Source: Lachnospiraceae bacterium JC7
GTDB lineage: Bacteria; Bacillota; Clostridia; Lachnospirales; Lachnospiraceae
Direction of reading: 5' to 3'
DNA length: 64,000 nt
NCBI GenBank assembly: GCA_000513555.1
Contig: ALYD01000013.1
Location: 32,726-96,725 of the forward strand
Shown: positions 1 through 8,635 of the stretch, piece by piece
How positions within the stretch are numbered: position 1 is the first letter of the stretch
Layout: each line of letters begins with the position of its first letter
Program-made: the position numbers and the translations under genes
The notes under the pieces: model-generated
Told to the model about the DNA's origin: nothing
Seen by the model: the letters and a program-made list of their open reading frames with translations, nothing else
The model's database searches: none

Positions 1-1476
1 TTGGGAAGAACCAGAGAAAGAATCGCAGGCCAGACTCAGGCTGCCGTTATGGCAAGACTCCTTCTCCTGTCCCAAAGCTACTTCACAAAATATTCAACGG
101 GTAATCTCACAAAGCAGATAAGCAACACAAGAAGGCTTTGTGACCAGATTATAGGATTTGTACTGGATTCTCTTTTTACCGCTATTTTCTCTGTGGCCTA
201 TATATTCCAGATGCAGGGTTTTTCGGCAGTACTGGCATTGCCGGCCCTCACCGTTCTTTTTATACGCTGCATTCTGTCCTTTATCATCTCCTTGTACGAA
301 GCAGGTAACGACAGGAACACACTTGCTGCAGAAACGGAATCGGATTCCTTTTTATATACAGCCATAAAAGGAGTACAGACTATAAAGGGAAACGGTGCGG
401 AAAGGCGTCTTTATGCCAACTGGGTCAGACGCTACAGCAAAGTTTTAAAGTATGATCTGGACAAGCCCGTGATCTTAAAGCTGGAAGACGTCATAACCGG
501 CTTTGTTTCTTCCGTAGGAACGGTGATCCTGGTATCTATGGTGATGCCCTTCGGAATCGATGTCACTGACTATCTTGCTTTTATCAATGCTTATGGCCTG
601 ATAGTTACCGCATGCTCATCTCTTATGGAATCCTTTGAAAAAATCATACTCATGAAACCCATGGCGGAAACTCTTTCAGATCTCATGAAGGAGCACATAG
701 AGTGTGTAGAGGGAGGAACCTACCTTAGAAATGTCCGGGGAGAGCTAAGGATCGAAAACCTTTCTTTCTCCTATGAAGGCACCGGCAGAAGCTGCCTTAA
801 GGATATTTCCTTCGGAGTAAAAAAGGGCGAAAAAGTTGCGATAGTAGGGGAGAGCGGGTGCGGAAAAAGCACTATTTTAAAGCTCATACTCGGCGCTCTC
901 AGACCTGATGGCGGAGGAATCTATATCGACGGAAATGAACTCAGTACCATAAACCTGAGATCCTACAGAAAACACGTGGGCTCTGTATTTCAGTTCAGCA
1001 GTCTCATGCCGGGCACCGTATATTCCAATATCGCCTTTGGTCCCGTACCGGTTTCGAGGGACACTGCTGTGGAGGCTGCCCAAAAAGCGGATATTCTGGA
1101 TTATATAAACACCTTGCAGATGGGACTGGATACAGAAATTTCAGAATCCGGATCCAAAGGTTTCTCAGGCGGACAAAGGCAGCGTATCCTTCTGGCAAGA
1201 GCATTTGCTTCCCATCCCAGCATTCTCCTACTGGATGAAGCAACTTCGGCTCTTGATAATGTCTCTCAGTCAAAGGTCCTCGAGTCCGTATATAAGGAAA
1301 AATGTACGGTCGTCATGGTAGCCCACAGACTTTCAACGGTGAAGAAGTGCGACCGCATCATCATGCTTGATGACGGGACAGTCATCGAACATGGAACTTA
1401 CGACGAACTCATCAAAAAGAACGGCGCCTTCGCAAATCTTGTCAGAAGACAGCAGATGTCAGCATGGTCAGACTAA
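1..1476 (+). CDS. NHLM/bacteriocin-type ABC exporter, permease-ATPase (5' end outside window)
   Basis: C-terminal part of a fused permease-ATPase ABC exporter; the 5' end lies left of base 1, and the TTG at base 1 is not a credible start. The first ~215 residues are hydrophobic exporter-type membrane segments with a connecting loop. The ATPase domain follows: Walker A GESGCGKST, signature FSGGQRQR, Walker B ILLLDEATSALD and H-loop histidine in VAHRLST. The segment SYFTKYSTGNL near the start resembles the NHLM bacteriocin ABC transporter family, which exports Nif11/NHLP-leader peptides. If so, it would translocate a processed peptide across the membrane. A Nif11-type precursor exists 37 kb away, but no link between the two is shown. 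ABC exporter certain; NHLM subfamily likely. Confidence 0.85.
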   Translation: MGRTRERIAGQTQAAVMARLLLLSQSYFTKYSTGNLTKQISNTRRLCDQIIGFVLDSLFTAIFSVAYIFQMQGFSAVLALPALTVLFIRCILSFIISLYEAGNDRNTLAAETESDSFLYTAIKGVQTIKGNGAERRLYANWVRRYSKVLKYDLDKPVILKLEDVITGFVSSVGTVILVSMVMPFGIDVTDYLAFINAYGLIVTACSSLMESFEKIILMKPMAETLSDLMKEHIECVEGGTYLRNVRGELRIENLSFSYEGTGRSCLKDISFGVKKGEKVAIVGESGCGKSTILKLILGALRPDGGGIYIDGNELSTINLRSYRKHVGSVFQFSSLMPGTVYSNIAFGPVPVSRDTAVEAAQKADILDYINTLQMGLDTEISESGSKGFSGGQRQRILLARAFASHPSILLLDEATSALDNVSQSKVLESVYKEKCTVVMVAHRLSTVKKCDRIIMLDDGTVIEHGTYDELIKKNGAFANLVRRQQMSAWSD

Positions 1477-1536
1477 AGAATTTTGTCATATATCAGTCAA
1501 AGAAGACTTTTCCCCATTAAAAAAACACAGTGGGTA

Positions 1537-2718
1537 TCATAACTTCTTCATCAGCTGGTATCTGCTATTCACATGGAACTTTTCGTAGATATTCTCAACG
1601 TGCTTCTTTACAGTGTGGTAACTAATGACCATAGAGGCCGCTATCTCCTTATAGGTATAGCCCCTGACCATGAGGCGGGCCACCTTCTGTTCTGTTTTTG
1701 TAAGAGCACTGAGACTGGCGATTCCGGCATCCAAGGCTACATCTGCCTGTGAGGCAGACTCATGAGTTTCCTTATGTATGGTGATCCAGTGATAGAGATC
1801 CACTATACCGTTTGAATAACTCTGTCTGTAATCGTGTATGGTGTAAATATAATTCTTTATGGTCCTGTTATGTACTTCGCTGTGGTCTCCTTCGGAAACT
1901 CCAAGAAGAAAAGGAAGCCAGTTACACGGGGTATCAGAGTCAATGCTTCCGAGATTCCCCCCCATCAGCTCTTCTAGTCTTCTCATAGCCTCACTGCTGT
2001 GATCAAGTATATGCATGAAGTCATCGGTTATAAGATATGCCTTCTCTCCCGAAGCGATGATCTCCCCCTGTATCTTCGAGATGATCTTTACCTGTTCGTA
2101 CTTCTTGAAATTCTTGTAAGCCGTGGCTATATAAGAATATATATCCCGGAGATGTTCCACATCTTTGTCGCTAAAGTCTCCCTCTGCCTCATCCCTCAGG
2201 AATACCAGCTGAATGTAGGCATTGATACCGAAGGCCATGGTGAGGCTGTAATGGGCCCCGAAATACTTTTCAAGAAAACCAACATGGGCTGAATTCTTAT
2301 AGTCCAAAACGATGTCTGTTCCACGATACAGTCTCGGTTCAATATCAAAGTAGGTGAGATGATCATTTACAGCATCTTCATATATTTTTTGTCTCACTAT
2401 ATCTTCAGGTTCAAAATACCTATATGGATGGCTATCCCCTTCTATGTCTTTATCTCCATAAGCCGCACTTTTGTCCTGCATGCTCCCGTCAAGTCTCGAA
2501 CCTCTGTTTATATTTGAAATATTGCCCTCGATCTTTTCAGTCTGGGAAAGGAACTTTCCATGGGTATCGAAATACATGATCATGACCTTGGAAAGCCCGA
2601 AATTTCTCTCGAGAGACTCAAGCATAAAGGGATTGAAAAATTCCTGAGATCCGGTCTGGTGCTGCTCCATATCCATAAAAAAATTCTTTTGTCCCGAATC
2701 ATAGCTGTTTGACATCAT
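1537..2718 (-). CDS. LuxR-family transcriptional regulator
   Basis: 393-residue DNA-binding regulator. The last ~60 residues are a LuxR/GerE helix-turn-helix: LTKTEQKVARLMVRGYTYKEIA followed by SYHTVKKHVENIYEKF. The N-terminal ~320 residues have no recognisable receiver-domain aspartate and look like an unassigned, possibly GAF-like, sensory region. The gene converges on the ABC exporter and is divergent from acetolactate decarboxylase, so either could be a target. AAGGAG lies 11 bases upstream of the first of two consecutive ATGs. A terminator-like hairpin sits in its own leader at 2781-2830. Regulator family certain, target unknown. Confidence 0.85.
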   Translation of the reverse strand: MMSNSYDSGQKNFFMDMEQHQTGSQEFFNPFMLESLERNFGLSKVMIMYFDTHGKFLSQTEKIEGNISNINRGSRLDGSMQDKSAAYGDKDIEGDSHPYRYFEPEDIVRQKIYEDAVNDHLTYFDIEPRLYRGTDIVLDYKNSAHVGFLEKYFGAHYSLTMAFGINAYIQLVFLRDEAEGDFSDKDVEHLRDIYSYIATAYKNFKKYEQVKIISKIQGEIIASGEKAYLITDDFMHILDHSSEAMRRLEELMGGNLGSIDSDTPCNWLPFLLGVSEGDHSEVHNRTIKNYIYTIHDYRQSYSNGIVDLYHWITIHKETHESASQADVALDAGIASLSALTKTEQKVARLMVRGYTYKEIAASMVISYHTVKKHVENIYEKFHVNSRYQLMKKL

Positions 2719-2780
2719 TCTGAAAACTACTCCTTAAAAATATCCAACCATAATATATTTCATTTCGTTCTGATAAACAA

Positions 2781-2830
2781 TAAAAAAAGCTCCGCCTAAG
2801 ATGTGCTTGAGAAAACATCCCGGCGGAGCC
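2781..2830 (-). promoter_or_regulatory. terminator-like hairpin in the LuxR leader (possible attenuator)
   Basis: On the minus strand an 8-bp stem (arms 2822-2829 and 2789-2796) with a further 5-bp inner stem (2815-2819 with 2800-2804) is followed directly by seven T residues. No minus-strand gene lies between this hairpin and the divergent gene starting at 3046. An intrinsic terminator here would therefore act on the leader of the LuxR gene (start 2718). The rest of the 327-base divergent spacer (2719-3045) holds only AT-rich promoter-like sequence. Confidence 0.5.
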
Positions 2831-3045
2831 GACTCATTGATAAACATCCCCGTAAATCAATTATAATTATGTTACCACTAATGAGCTGTTACGGGAAGTA
2901 CCTGATTTATTATGATTCATTCACAATATTTTCAAGCTTTCCTATATAATTGATGCCAACTAAAATATCTTTATAGGTATTTTAAAGATCGTGAAGTTAT
3001 AAACATTGAAATAAGCATGACTTGTCGGGAAAGAAAGGGGAAACT

Positions 3046-3789
3046 ATGTCTGATCAAAGCATGGGAAAATATTATCAGGTATCTACTTTGCAGGCCCTGG
3101 CTCTGGGATTTTCAAAGTCTGTGATCACAGTAGGAGAACTGCTCCTCCACGGAAATATGGGGCTCGGAACATTTGAAGATGTGGATGGAGAAATGATAGT
3201 TCTGGACGGAAAATGCTATCGCGCAAAGAACAACGGTGATGTGGTTCCTGCGGAGGATGAAAGAGGCGTTCCCTTTGCATCCGTATGCAGTTTTCAGCCG
3301 CAAAAGTCAGAAACAACGGGCAGCATGGAGACTATCGAACAGCTCAAAGAATGGCTGACTCTTCGGATCGAGGAGGATTTCGGACTCAATTCCATGTATT
3401 CAGTACGTATCGACGGAGATTTTTCAAAGATAGATGCCAGATCCGAATCCGGAACGAAAGCACATCATGTAACCCTGAAGGATGCTCTGAGCGTCACACA
3501 GAAGGCGTTTATCTTCGAAAACATCAGAGGCTCTCTCGTATGCGTGTACTATCCTGATTATATGGATGGAATCAATGCTGCAGGATGGCATCTGCACTTT
3601 CTCTCTGAGGATAAAAAACACGGCGGGCATGTGTTTGATCTCAGCCTGACTGATGGAACTGCAAAGTTTTGCAGAGTCACGAGTGTAGAAGTACGCATCC
3701 CTGATTCTCCTGCATTTGATACCTATGCACTTAAGAGTGCATCACAGGACGAAATCAAAAGTGTAGAACAGGGGAAGAACAAGAAATGA
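3046..3789 (+). CDS. budA: alpha-acetolactate decarboxylase
   Basis: Converts 2-acetolactate to acetoin and CO2 in the cytoplasm, the second step of the acetoin/butanediol branch from pyruvate. The ~248-residue length is typical. The N-terminal YQVSTLQALALG and GNMGLGTFEDVDGEM segments are family hallmarks. The zinc-binding histidines appear in GWHLHFLSEDKKHGGHVFDL, the usual H-x-H...H arrangement. An upstream TTG (3022) extends the frame, but the ATG at 3046 is preceded by AAAGGGG at good spacing and is preferred. It is monocistronic, ending at a strong bidirectional terminator. Acetolactate synthase is not in the window. Confidence 0.93.
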   Translation: MSDQSMGKYYQVSTLQALALGFSKSVITVGELLLHGNMGLGTFEDVDGEMIVLDGKCYRAKNNGDVVPAEDERGVPFASVCSFQPQKSETTGSMETIEQLKEWLTLRIEEDFGLNSMYSVRIDGDFSKIDARSESGTKAHHVTLKDALSVTQKAFIFENIRGSLVCVYYPDYMDGINAAGWHLHFLSEDKKHGGHVFDLSLTDGTAKFCRVTSVEVRIPDSPAFDTYALKSASQDEIKSVEQGKNKK

Positions 3790-3870
3790 TCATGATCCGT
3801 TTCTGATTTTTTCAGATGATAGATATTTTAAACCGAATAAAAATACACCTGCGCATGACATATTATGGCT

Positions 3871-3905
3871 AAAAAAAGGAGTTCTCCATCGGGAACTCCT
3901 TTTTT
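3871..3905. terminator. bidirectional intrinsic terminator
   Basis: Stem GGAGTTC (3878-3884) with GAACTCC (3892-3898), flanked by an A-run on the left and a T-run on the right. It can stop both budA (plus) and the symporter gene (minus), which converge here. Confidence 0.85.
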
Positions 3906-3959
3906 CTATGTTGTGTTATACAACGATTATTCAGTTTTTTCAGATGGCTATAAATGCTA

Positions 3960-5204
3960 TTATGCGATGTTAGCTGCCTTTGCCTTCTGCATTTCATCGG
4001 AATGCTCTGTGATTCCGTGCTTCTCTGCATAACCTGTAAGGATAAGTGTAAGGGCACCGTCACCTGTTACGTTGCAGGCTGTTCCGAAGGAATCCTGAAG
4101 TGCGAAGATAGTAAGCATAAGTGCTGTTCCTGTCTCATCAAATCCAAGTACGCTGATGATAAGACCGAGAGATGCCATAACAGTTCCGCCCGGAACACCA
4201 GGAGCACCGATAGCAAATACTCCGAGAAGCAGACAGAAGATGATCATCTTTGATACAGGTGGGAACTCACCATAGAGCATCTTTGAAACTGCCATTACGA
4301 AGAATGTCTCTGTCATAACTGATCCGCAAAGATGGATGTTTGCGAAAAGTGGAATACCGAAGCTTACCATATCATCACGAAGTGTAGGCTCTGACTTCTT
4401 TGCACACTGGAGTGCAACTGAAAGTGTAGCGGCTGAAGACATGGTTCCAACAGCTGTCATGTATGCAGGGCCGTAGTTCTTCAGGATGTTCATGGAATTT
4501 CTTCCTGAATAAGCACCTGCGATTCCGTAAAGCAGTGCAAGCCAGATATAGTGTCCTACCATTACGATAAGGATGATCGCAAGGAAGATAGGCAGCTGCT
4601 TTGTGATGGATCCTTCGTATGCAAGTGTACAGAATGTTGTTCCGATAAGGACAGGAAGTACAGGAATAACAAACTTTGTAACGATGCTGAGTACGATGCT
4701 CTGGAACTCCTCAAGGATGCCTGTGATATACTTGCTTGAATTCCATGCTGCTGCAAGTCCGACAAGTACTGAGAAGAACAATGCTGACATAACAGGCATG
4801 ATCTGTGGGATATCAAGGGCAAATACCGGTGAAGGTATCTCCTTAAGTCCGTCAACCTCAGGATTGATAGCCATGTGAGGCAGGATAGTAAAACCTGCTG
4901 TTGTAGCAAAAAGTGCTGCGCCTATGGATGATACATAAGCGATGCAGAGTGCAACCATAAGCATTCTGGAAGCGTTGTTTCCAAGTCTTGTGATCGACGG
5001 TGCGATGAATCCGATGATGATGAGCGGTACGCAGAAGCTGATGAACTGTCCTACGATGTACTTCACACAGACAAGTACATTAAGGATCGCCTGCGATGCT
5101 GCACTGCCATCACTTGAATTCAGTGCCAGACCTACGACGATACCTATCGCAAGTGCGCACAATAGTTTAAATGGTAAACTGTGAATAAAGCCTTTCTTTT
5201 CCAT
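3960..5204 (-). CDS. DAACS-family dicarboxylate/amino acid:cation symporter
   Basis: 414-residue polytopic membrane protein of the sodium/proton dicarboxylate and amino acid symporter family (GltP/DctA/SstT type). It begins with a short basic N-terminus (MEKKGFIHSLPFK) and then a hydrophobic helix. The C-terminal half has the serine/alanine-rich re-entrant segment TAVGTMSSAATL and a family-typical block ALQDSFGTACNVTGDGALT. AGGATTAAGGGG precedes the ATG. It lies 240 bases downstream of, and in line with, the cysteine desulfidase gene. That context suggests import of cysteine, serine or a related amino acid; this is inferred from context only. Confidence 0.85.
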   Translation of the reverse strand: MEKKGFIHSLPFKLLCALAIGIVVGLALNSSDGSAASQAILNVLVCVKYIVGQFISFCVPLIIIGFIAPSITRLGNNASRMLMVALCIAYVSSIGAALFATTAGFTILPHMAINPEVDGLKEIPSPVFALDIPQIMPVMSALFFSVLVGLAAAWNSSKYITGILEEFQSIVLSIVTKFVIPVLPVLIGTTFCTLAYEGSITKQLPIFLAIILIVMVGHYIWLALLYGIAGAYSGRNSMNILKNYGPAYMTAVGTMSSAATLSVALQCAKKSEPTLRDDMVSFGIPLFANIHLCGSVMTETFFVMAVSKMLYGEFPPVSKMIIFCLLLGVFAIGAPGVPGGTVMASLGLIISVLGFDETGTALMLTIFALQDSFGTACNVTGDGALTLILTGYAEKHGITEHSDEMQKAKAANIA

Positions 5205-5245
5205 CCCCTTAATCCTCCGTTAAAAAAGTTTTTTGGCTTTAATGC

Positions 5246-5369
5246 CAGATTCCTTAGGAATCTGCCACGTACTTTGAAACGCCGGCCATGGAAATCGTTT
5301 CGCACAGGCAGGCGTTATATGTGAGCCGATGTCCGGGCCATCCTTGGGACTTACGTCCCTCCGGACATC
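5246..5369 (-). ncRNA. hairpin-rich intercistronic region (possible structured RNA)
   Basis: In the 240-base spacer between cyuA and the symporter gene, three inverted repeats follow one another on the minus strand. The first pairs 5361-5369 with 5328-5336 (9 bp) and encloses a GGGAC/GTCCC hairpin. The second pairs AACGCC at 5278-5283 with GGCGTT at 5311-5316. The third is a perfect 8-bp stem with a 3-base loop at 5246-5264. None is followed by a T-run, so they are not simple terminators. The region could be an RNA stabiliser, processing site or cis-regulatory leader of the symporter gene. No known riboswitch class was recognised. Confidence 0.4.
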
Positions 5370-5444
5370 AGATCATATACATTAATTTAATATTCCCTCT
5401 ATCTATATTTTAATAAATTATAAGTTATATATCTACTGCTATCT

Positions 5445-6758
5445 TTACAGACATGCGCTGACGTCTACCTTATCAGTCATGACATTCAGTATTTCCTTAT
5501 CTGTAGGCTGCATACCTACCTTTCCGATATAGCCCATGTTCTTGATGGTCTCTTCTACATCCTCTTCAACTATACCTTCACCCGGCTGGAATGACTTATC
5601 ATTCATACTCATGTAATGTGCAAGTATGGCTGCATTGACAGAAGCAGCGATCTTGGCTGCGCAGCTTGGCTTCGCGCCATCACATACGATACCGCCGACA
5701 TTGGCAATGGTATTGGTGATGGTCTTTGCAATATGAGCATAATCGCCGCCGCTCATATAAGTGATGGCTGCACCGGCACCGCAGGAGGCACTTACTGCTC
5801 CGCAGAATGCTGACAGCGCACCGATATAGTGCTTAATGTATATGGACACAAGATTTGAGATGATCAGTGCACGCATACGCTTCTCATCCGAAATGGAAAG
5901 CTCCTTAGCGTATACAACTACAGGCATGGTAACTGTGATACCCTGATTTCCTGAACCGGAATTAATGACTACAGGCATAGGACATCCAGACATTCTGGCA
6001 TCTGAGCCTGCTGCTGCCGATGCACATGCACAGGATCTCACATCTCTGCCATAGGCTTCAAGTATGGTCTTTCCTACACTTGCTCCCCATGGATTATCGA
6101 GACCTTCCTGGGATATGGCAGAATTCATCTCTATCTGGCGATTCATCATATCCTTAACCTCATTGAGATCCACCTGATTTGCATAATCAAGCAGTCCGCG
6201 AAGGGTCATAAGGCTTCTGTCACCGGTGCGAATAGTATCTGAATACTCGTTCTTAACGCCGGATTCAAGAAGTGTCTCCCCGTCCCTTTTAATAAGAGAA
6301 ATATCCGTATGATGCTCGGAAATGATGACCTCCGCATCATGTGACTTTCCCTTTATGATAGCCTGAATATAGAGGTTAGGAACATTCTCCACATAATTGC
6401 AGTCACAGAACTTTTCAGCTACCAGCTGTCTGGTCTTTTCTCTGTCTTCGTCTGTAACTCCGGCGATGACTTCCAGCTTCTTATCAGGATCTCCGCCAAC
6501 CACTCCGAGAGTAGCCGCAACCTCTATTCCTCTCTGTCCGCCTGAATTCGGAACCTTTACACCCTTAACGTTTTTGATCATGTTTCCCGAACAGTTAATG
6601 GTGATATGTACAGGCTCGTCATCAAGTATCTTTCTCGCCATAGACGCAGCATACGCTATAGCGATAGGTTCTGTACATCCCATCGCAGGTATCAATTCGT
6701 TGCGAAGGATGTCTGTATAATTATCCATCAGTTCTTTGCTGAGTGTTGTCTGTGCCAT
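5445..6758 (-). CDS. cyuA: L-cysteine desulfidase / serine dehydratase-alpha family (UPF0597)
   Basis: Cytoplasmic iron-sulfur lyase of the CyuA/YhaM family, related to the alpha chain of L-serine dehydratase; characterised members degrade cysteine to pyruvate, ammonia and sulfide. The N-terminal motif MGCTEP (cysteine near residue 28) and the downstream cysteine-rich blocks CACASAAAGSDARMSGCPMP and CDGAKPSCAAK are diagnostic, and NSGSGNQG is the conserved glycine-rich loop. Length of about 437 residues is normal. The start is the second ATG: GGAGG lies only 2 bases before the first ATG but 5 before the second. It is followed in the same direction by a DAACS symporter, mirroring the cyuA-cyuP pairing in enterobacteria with a different transporter family. 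The physiological substrate (cysteine or serine) is not fixed by sequence. Confidence 0.85.
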   Translation of the reverse strand: MAQTTLSKELMDNYTDILRNELIPAMGCTEPIAIAYAASMARKILDDEPVHITINCSGNMIKNVKGVKVPNSGGQRGIEVAATLGVVGGDPDKKLEVIAGVTDEDREKTRQLVAEKFCDCNYVENVPNLYIQAIIKGKSHDAEVIISEHHTDISLIKRDGETLLESGVKNEYSDTIRTGDRSLMTLRGLLDYANQVDLNEVKDMMNRQIEMNSAISQEGLDNPWGASVGKTILEAYGRDVRSCACASAAAGSDARMSGCPMPVVINSGSGNQGITVTMPVVVYAKELSISDEKRMRALIISNLVSIYIKHYIGALSAFCGAVSASCGAGAAITYMSGGDYAHIAKTITNTIANVGGIVCDGAKPSCAAKIAASVNAAILAHYMSMNDKSFQPGEGIVEEDVEETIKNMGYIGKVGMQPTDKEILNVMTDKVDVSACL

Positions 6759-7190
6759 CATTACCTCCTATACCTAAGGAAAATCTGTATCTTTGCCGGA
6801 AAAATTTCACTCCTTTCCATCAAAGAAAAGCGGCTAATGTCTCCATTTCGCAGCTTAAAATTCCCTGTTCACATTACTGATATTATCACTGATATTATCA
6901 GCTGTCATTTCGGGATTTTCACCAAAAAAGCAGACCTAAAATTGGCTATTATTTCCCGGACGTATTAAAAAAAATTCCCACAAAATAGTGGGCATTACAC
7001 CTTTTCGGTTTGGTAAGTTTATGTTATTTAATAAGCCTTACCATCAGATATTTATTCCATAATATTCTTATAGAAGAAACTACGTTGCTGCAAATGTGAA
7101 CTGATCGTTATTTTTCATATGCAAAAAGAAAGCTTGGATTTCCAAGCTTTCTTAGGTGTTTTGATTTTACAGTATTGATTTGTACTGGCA
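6759..7190. other. intergenic spacer without a gene
   Basis: AT-rich spacer of about 430 bases between cyuA and the first DUF4143 ATPase. It holds a direct repeat of CTGATATTATCA around 6877-6901 upstream of cyuA (possible operator), a small CCCAC/GTGGG hairpin near 6976-6990, and the ATPase terminator at 7123-7151. No convincing coding sequence was seen on either strand. Confidence 0.5.
7123..7151 (-). terminator. intrinsic terminator of the first DUF4143 ATPase gene
   Basis: Perfect 10-bp stem GAAAGCTTGG (7128-7137) with CCAAGCTTTC (7142-7151), loop of 4 bases; on the minus strand it is followed by TTTTT. A closely similar hairpin and flank occur near 9300. Confidence 0.85.
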
Positions 7191-8498
7191 TTAAATAAAT
7201 GTTGCCATGTAAAGAGGCAGCGTGATTATTCCATCTTCGCTTACTCCAATGTTGCCATCTATAAATTTGTAAGCGTAGGATATGTTTAGATTCTTTTTCA
7301 TTGTCGATATTAATGATGTTGCTTTTTCTTTTCCGCTCTTCACCTCTATAGGAACTACATTTCCATCAACCTGAATAATAAAGTCCAGCTCCTTTTTAGC
7401 TGTTTCATTTTTGTAAAAATACAAAGGGAAACCTTTCTTGTGCAACGCATCCGCTATGGCACATTCATAAATTCCACCTTTCGAATTGCCATCAAGCGTA
7501 TTTTCGACTATGTGCTGCTTCAGTGAGAAATCTTTCATTGCAACAAGCAGTGATAAATCGGTTGTATAGGCTCTGAAGAAATCATCTCGCGCATAATCAT
7601 CAAGATCATATCTCACATCAGTTACTATCCTACATAAGTGTATCATATCAGCCCTGAGCAACCATTCGATGCTCGAATAATATTTTTGTGCTCTGGCGCC
7701 CTTTTCTATTTCTTTGTATTGGAATTTGTGATTTTCCTTATCCAACAGCTGTTTCGATAACGATAAATAACACTTTTCTGCTTTTACTTTTTCTTCTGCA
7801 ACTGCATAATGAGCAATATCATACTGATAGCCCTGAAGAAGATTCCTTTGAACACGATCGACTTCTCTGAAATCTTTAGTATCAAAATATTTCTGAACAA
7901 CTTCCGGCATTCCTCCTGTTGCTATATAGTACCTATAGTATTCCATCATTTTTTTATGGATTGAATCCGGTATTTTTGTTCTTGTGTCAATATAACCATG
8001 TAGCGTCGATATCATATCTTCAGATATGCCGACACTCCATAGGAATTCTTCGAAATCCAGACCATACATATTAAGATAATCAACATATCCTACCGGATAA
8101 GAAGAGGCTCTTTTGTAATCAATCCCTAACAGAGAACCGGATGCTATTACGTCATACCTGTTATCAATAGCCCAGAATTTCAGGGATGTTATAGCCTCTT
8201 CGCATTCCTGTATCTCATCAAGAAATATCAAAGTCTTTGATGGCTCTATTTTCTTATCCGGAAATCGGAAACGTAATGCCATGACCATATTTTCTACGGT
8301 AAGGTCGCCGGAAAAGATGTCCGTTGCAGAAGGTGTCTGTTTGAAATTTATTTCGATCATTTCATCATATCGTGATTCGGCAAACCGTTCTATGGCATAT
8401 GTTTTACCTGTCTGACGAGCACCCTGGAGCACGAGACATTTTTTGTCTTTGTGTTCTACCCACGATTCAAGCTGCTTGAAAACCTTTCTTTTTAACAT
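7191..8498 (-). CDS. AAA-family ATPase with DUF4143 C-terminus (copy 1)
   Basis: 435-residue soluble protein with an N-terminal AAA_14 ATPase domain and a C-terminal DUF4143 region. Walker A is GARQTGKT (about residues 26-33), Walker B is TLIFLDEIQ, and a sensor-like IASGSLLG follows. The C-terminus has an ELDFIIQVDG...PIEVKSG pattern typical of PD-(D/E)xK-like nuclease folds in this family. Such ATPases are abundant in Firmicutes and Bacteroidetes but have no agreed function. A paralogue lies at 17429. The ATG is preceded by GGAG at 9 bases. Three phased direct repeats lie just upstream, and the HTH gene at 8636 precedes it on the same strand. Confidence 0.88.
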   Translation of the reverse strand: MLKRKVFKQLESWVEHKDKKCLVLQGARQTGKTYAIERFAESRYDEMIEINFKQTPSATDIFSGDLTVENMVMALRFRFPDKKIEPSKTLIFLDEIQECEEAITSLKFWAIDNRYDVIASGSLLGIDYKRASSYPVGYVDYLNMYGLDFEEFLWSVGISEDMISTLHGYIDTRTKIPDSIHKKMMEYYRYYIATGGMPEVVQKYFDTKDFREVDRVQRNLLQGYQYDIAHYAVAEEKVKAEKCYLSLSKQLLDKENHKFQYKEIEKGARAQKYYSSIEWLLRADMIHLCRIVTDVRYDLDDYARDDFFRAYTTDLSLLVAMKDFSLKQHIVENTLDGNSKGGIYECAIADALHKKGFPLYFYKNETAKKELDFIIQVDGNVVPIEVKSGKEKATSLISTMKKNLNISYAYKFIDGNIGVSEDGIITLPLYMATFI

Positions 8499-8542
8499 GA
8501 TTTATACTCCGAAAATATAAGATGAGATAATTATATATCAAT

Positions 8543-8620
8543 ATCAACATTTTAGAAAGGAACAATATGCTTTAAATCAACATTTTAGAAGGGAGAAATG
8601 TAGTTATATCAACATTTTGG
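8543..8620 (-). promoter_or_regulatory. three phased direct repeats upstream of the ATPase gene
   Basis: The motif ATCAACATTTTAGAA occurs at 8543-8557 and 8576-8590, and as ATCAACATTTTGG at 8608-8620. Start-to-start distances are 33 and 32 bases, close to three helical turns, so all copies face the same side of the DNA. They fill the spacer between the HTH gene stop (8636) and the ATPase start (8498). This is what cooperative operator sites look like; the HTH protein encoded next door is an obvious candidate binder. Confidence 0.55.
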
Positions 8621-8635
8621 ACAAAATGGCTTATT

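Noticed and set aside
2748..2846. 33-codon leader peptide gene before the LuxR regulator
   Set aside because: No ribosome binding site and its middle is simply the terminator-like stem; mentioned only as a possibility in the attenuator finding.
4562..4909. 115-codon minus-strand frame inside the symporter gene
   Set aside because: A serine/leucine-rich shadow frame overlapping a clear symporter reading frame on the same strand.
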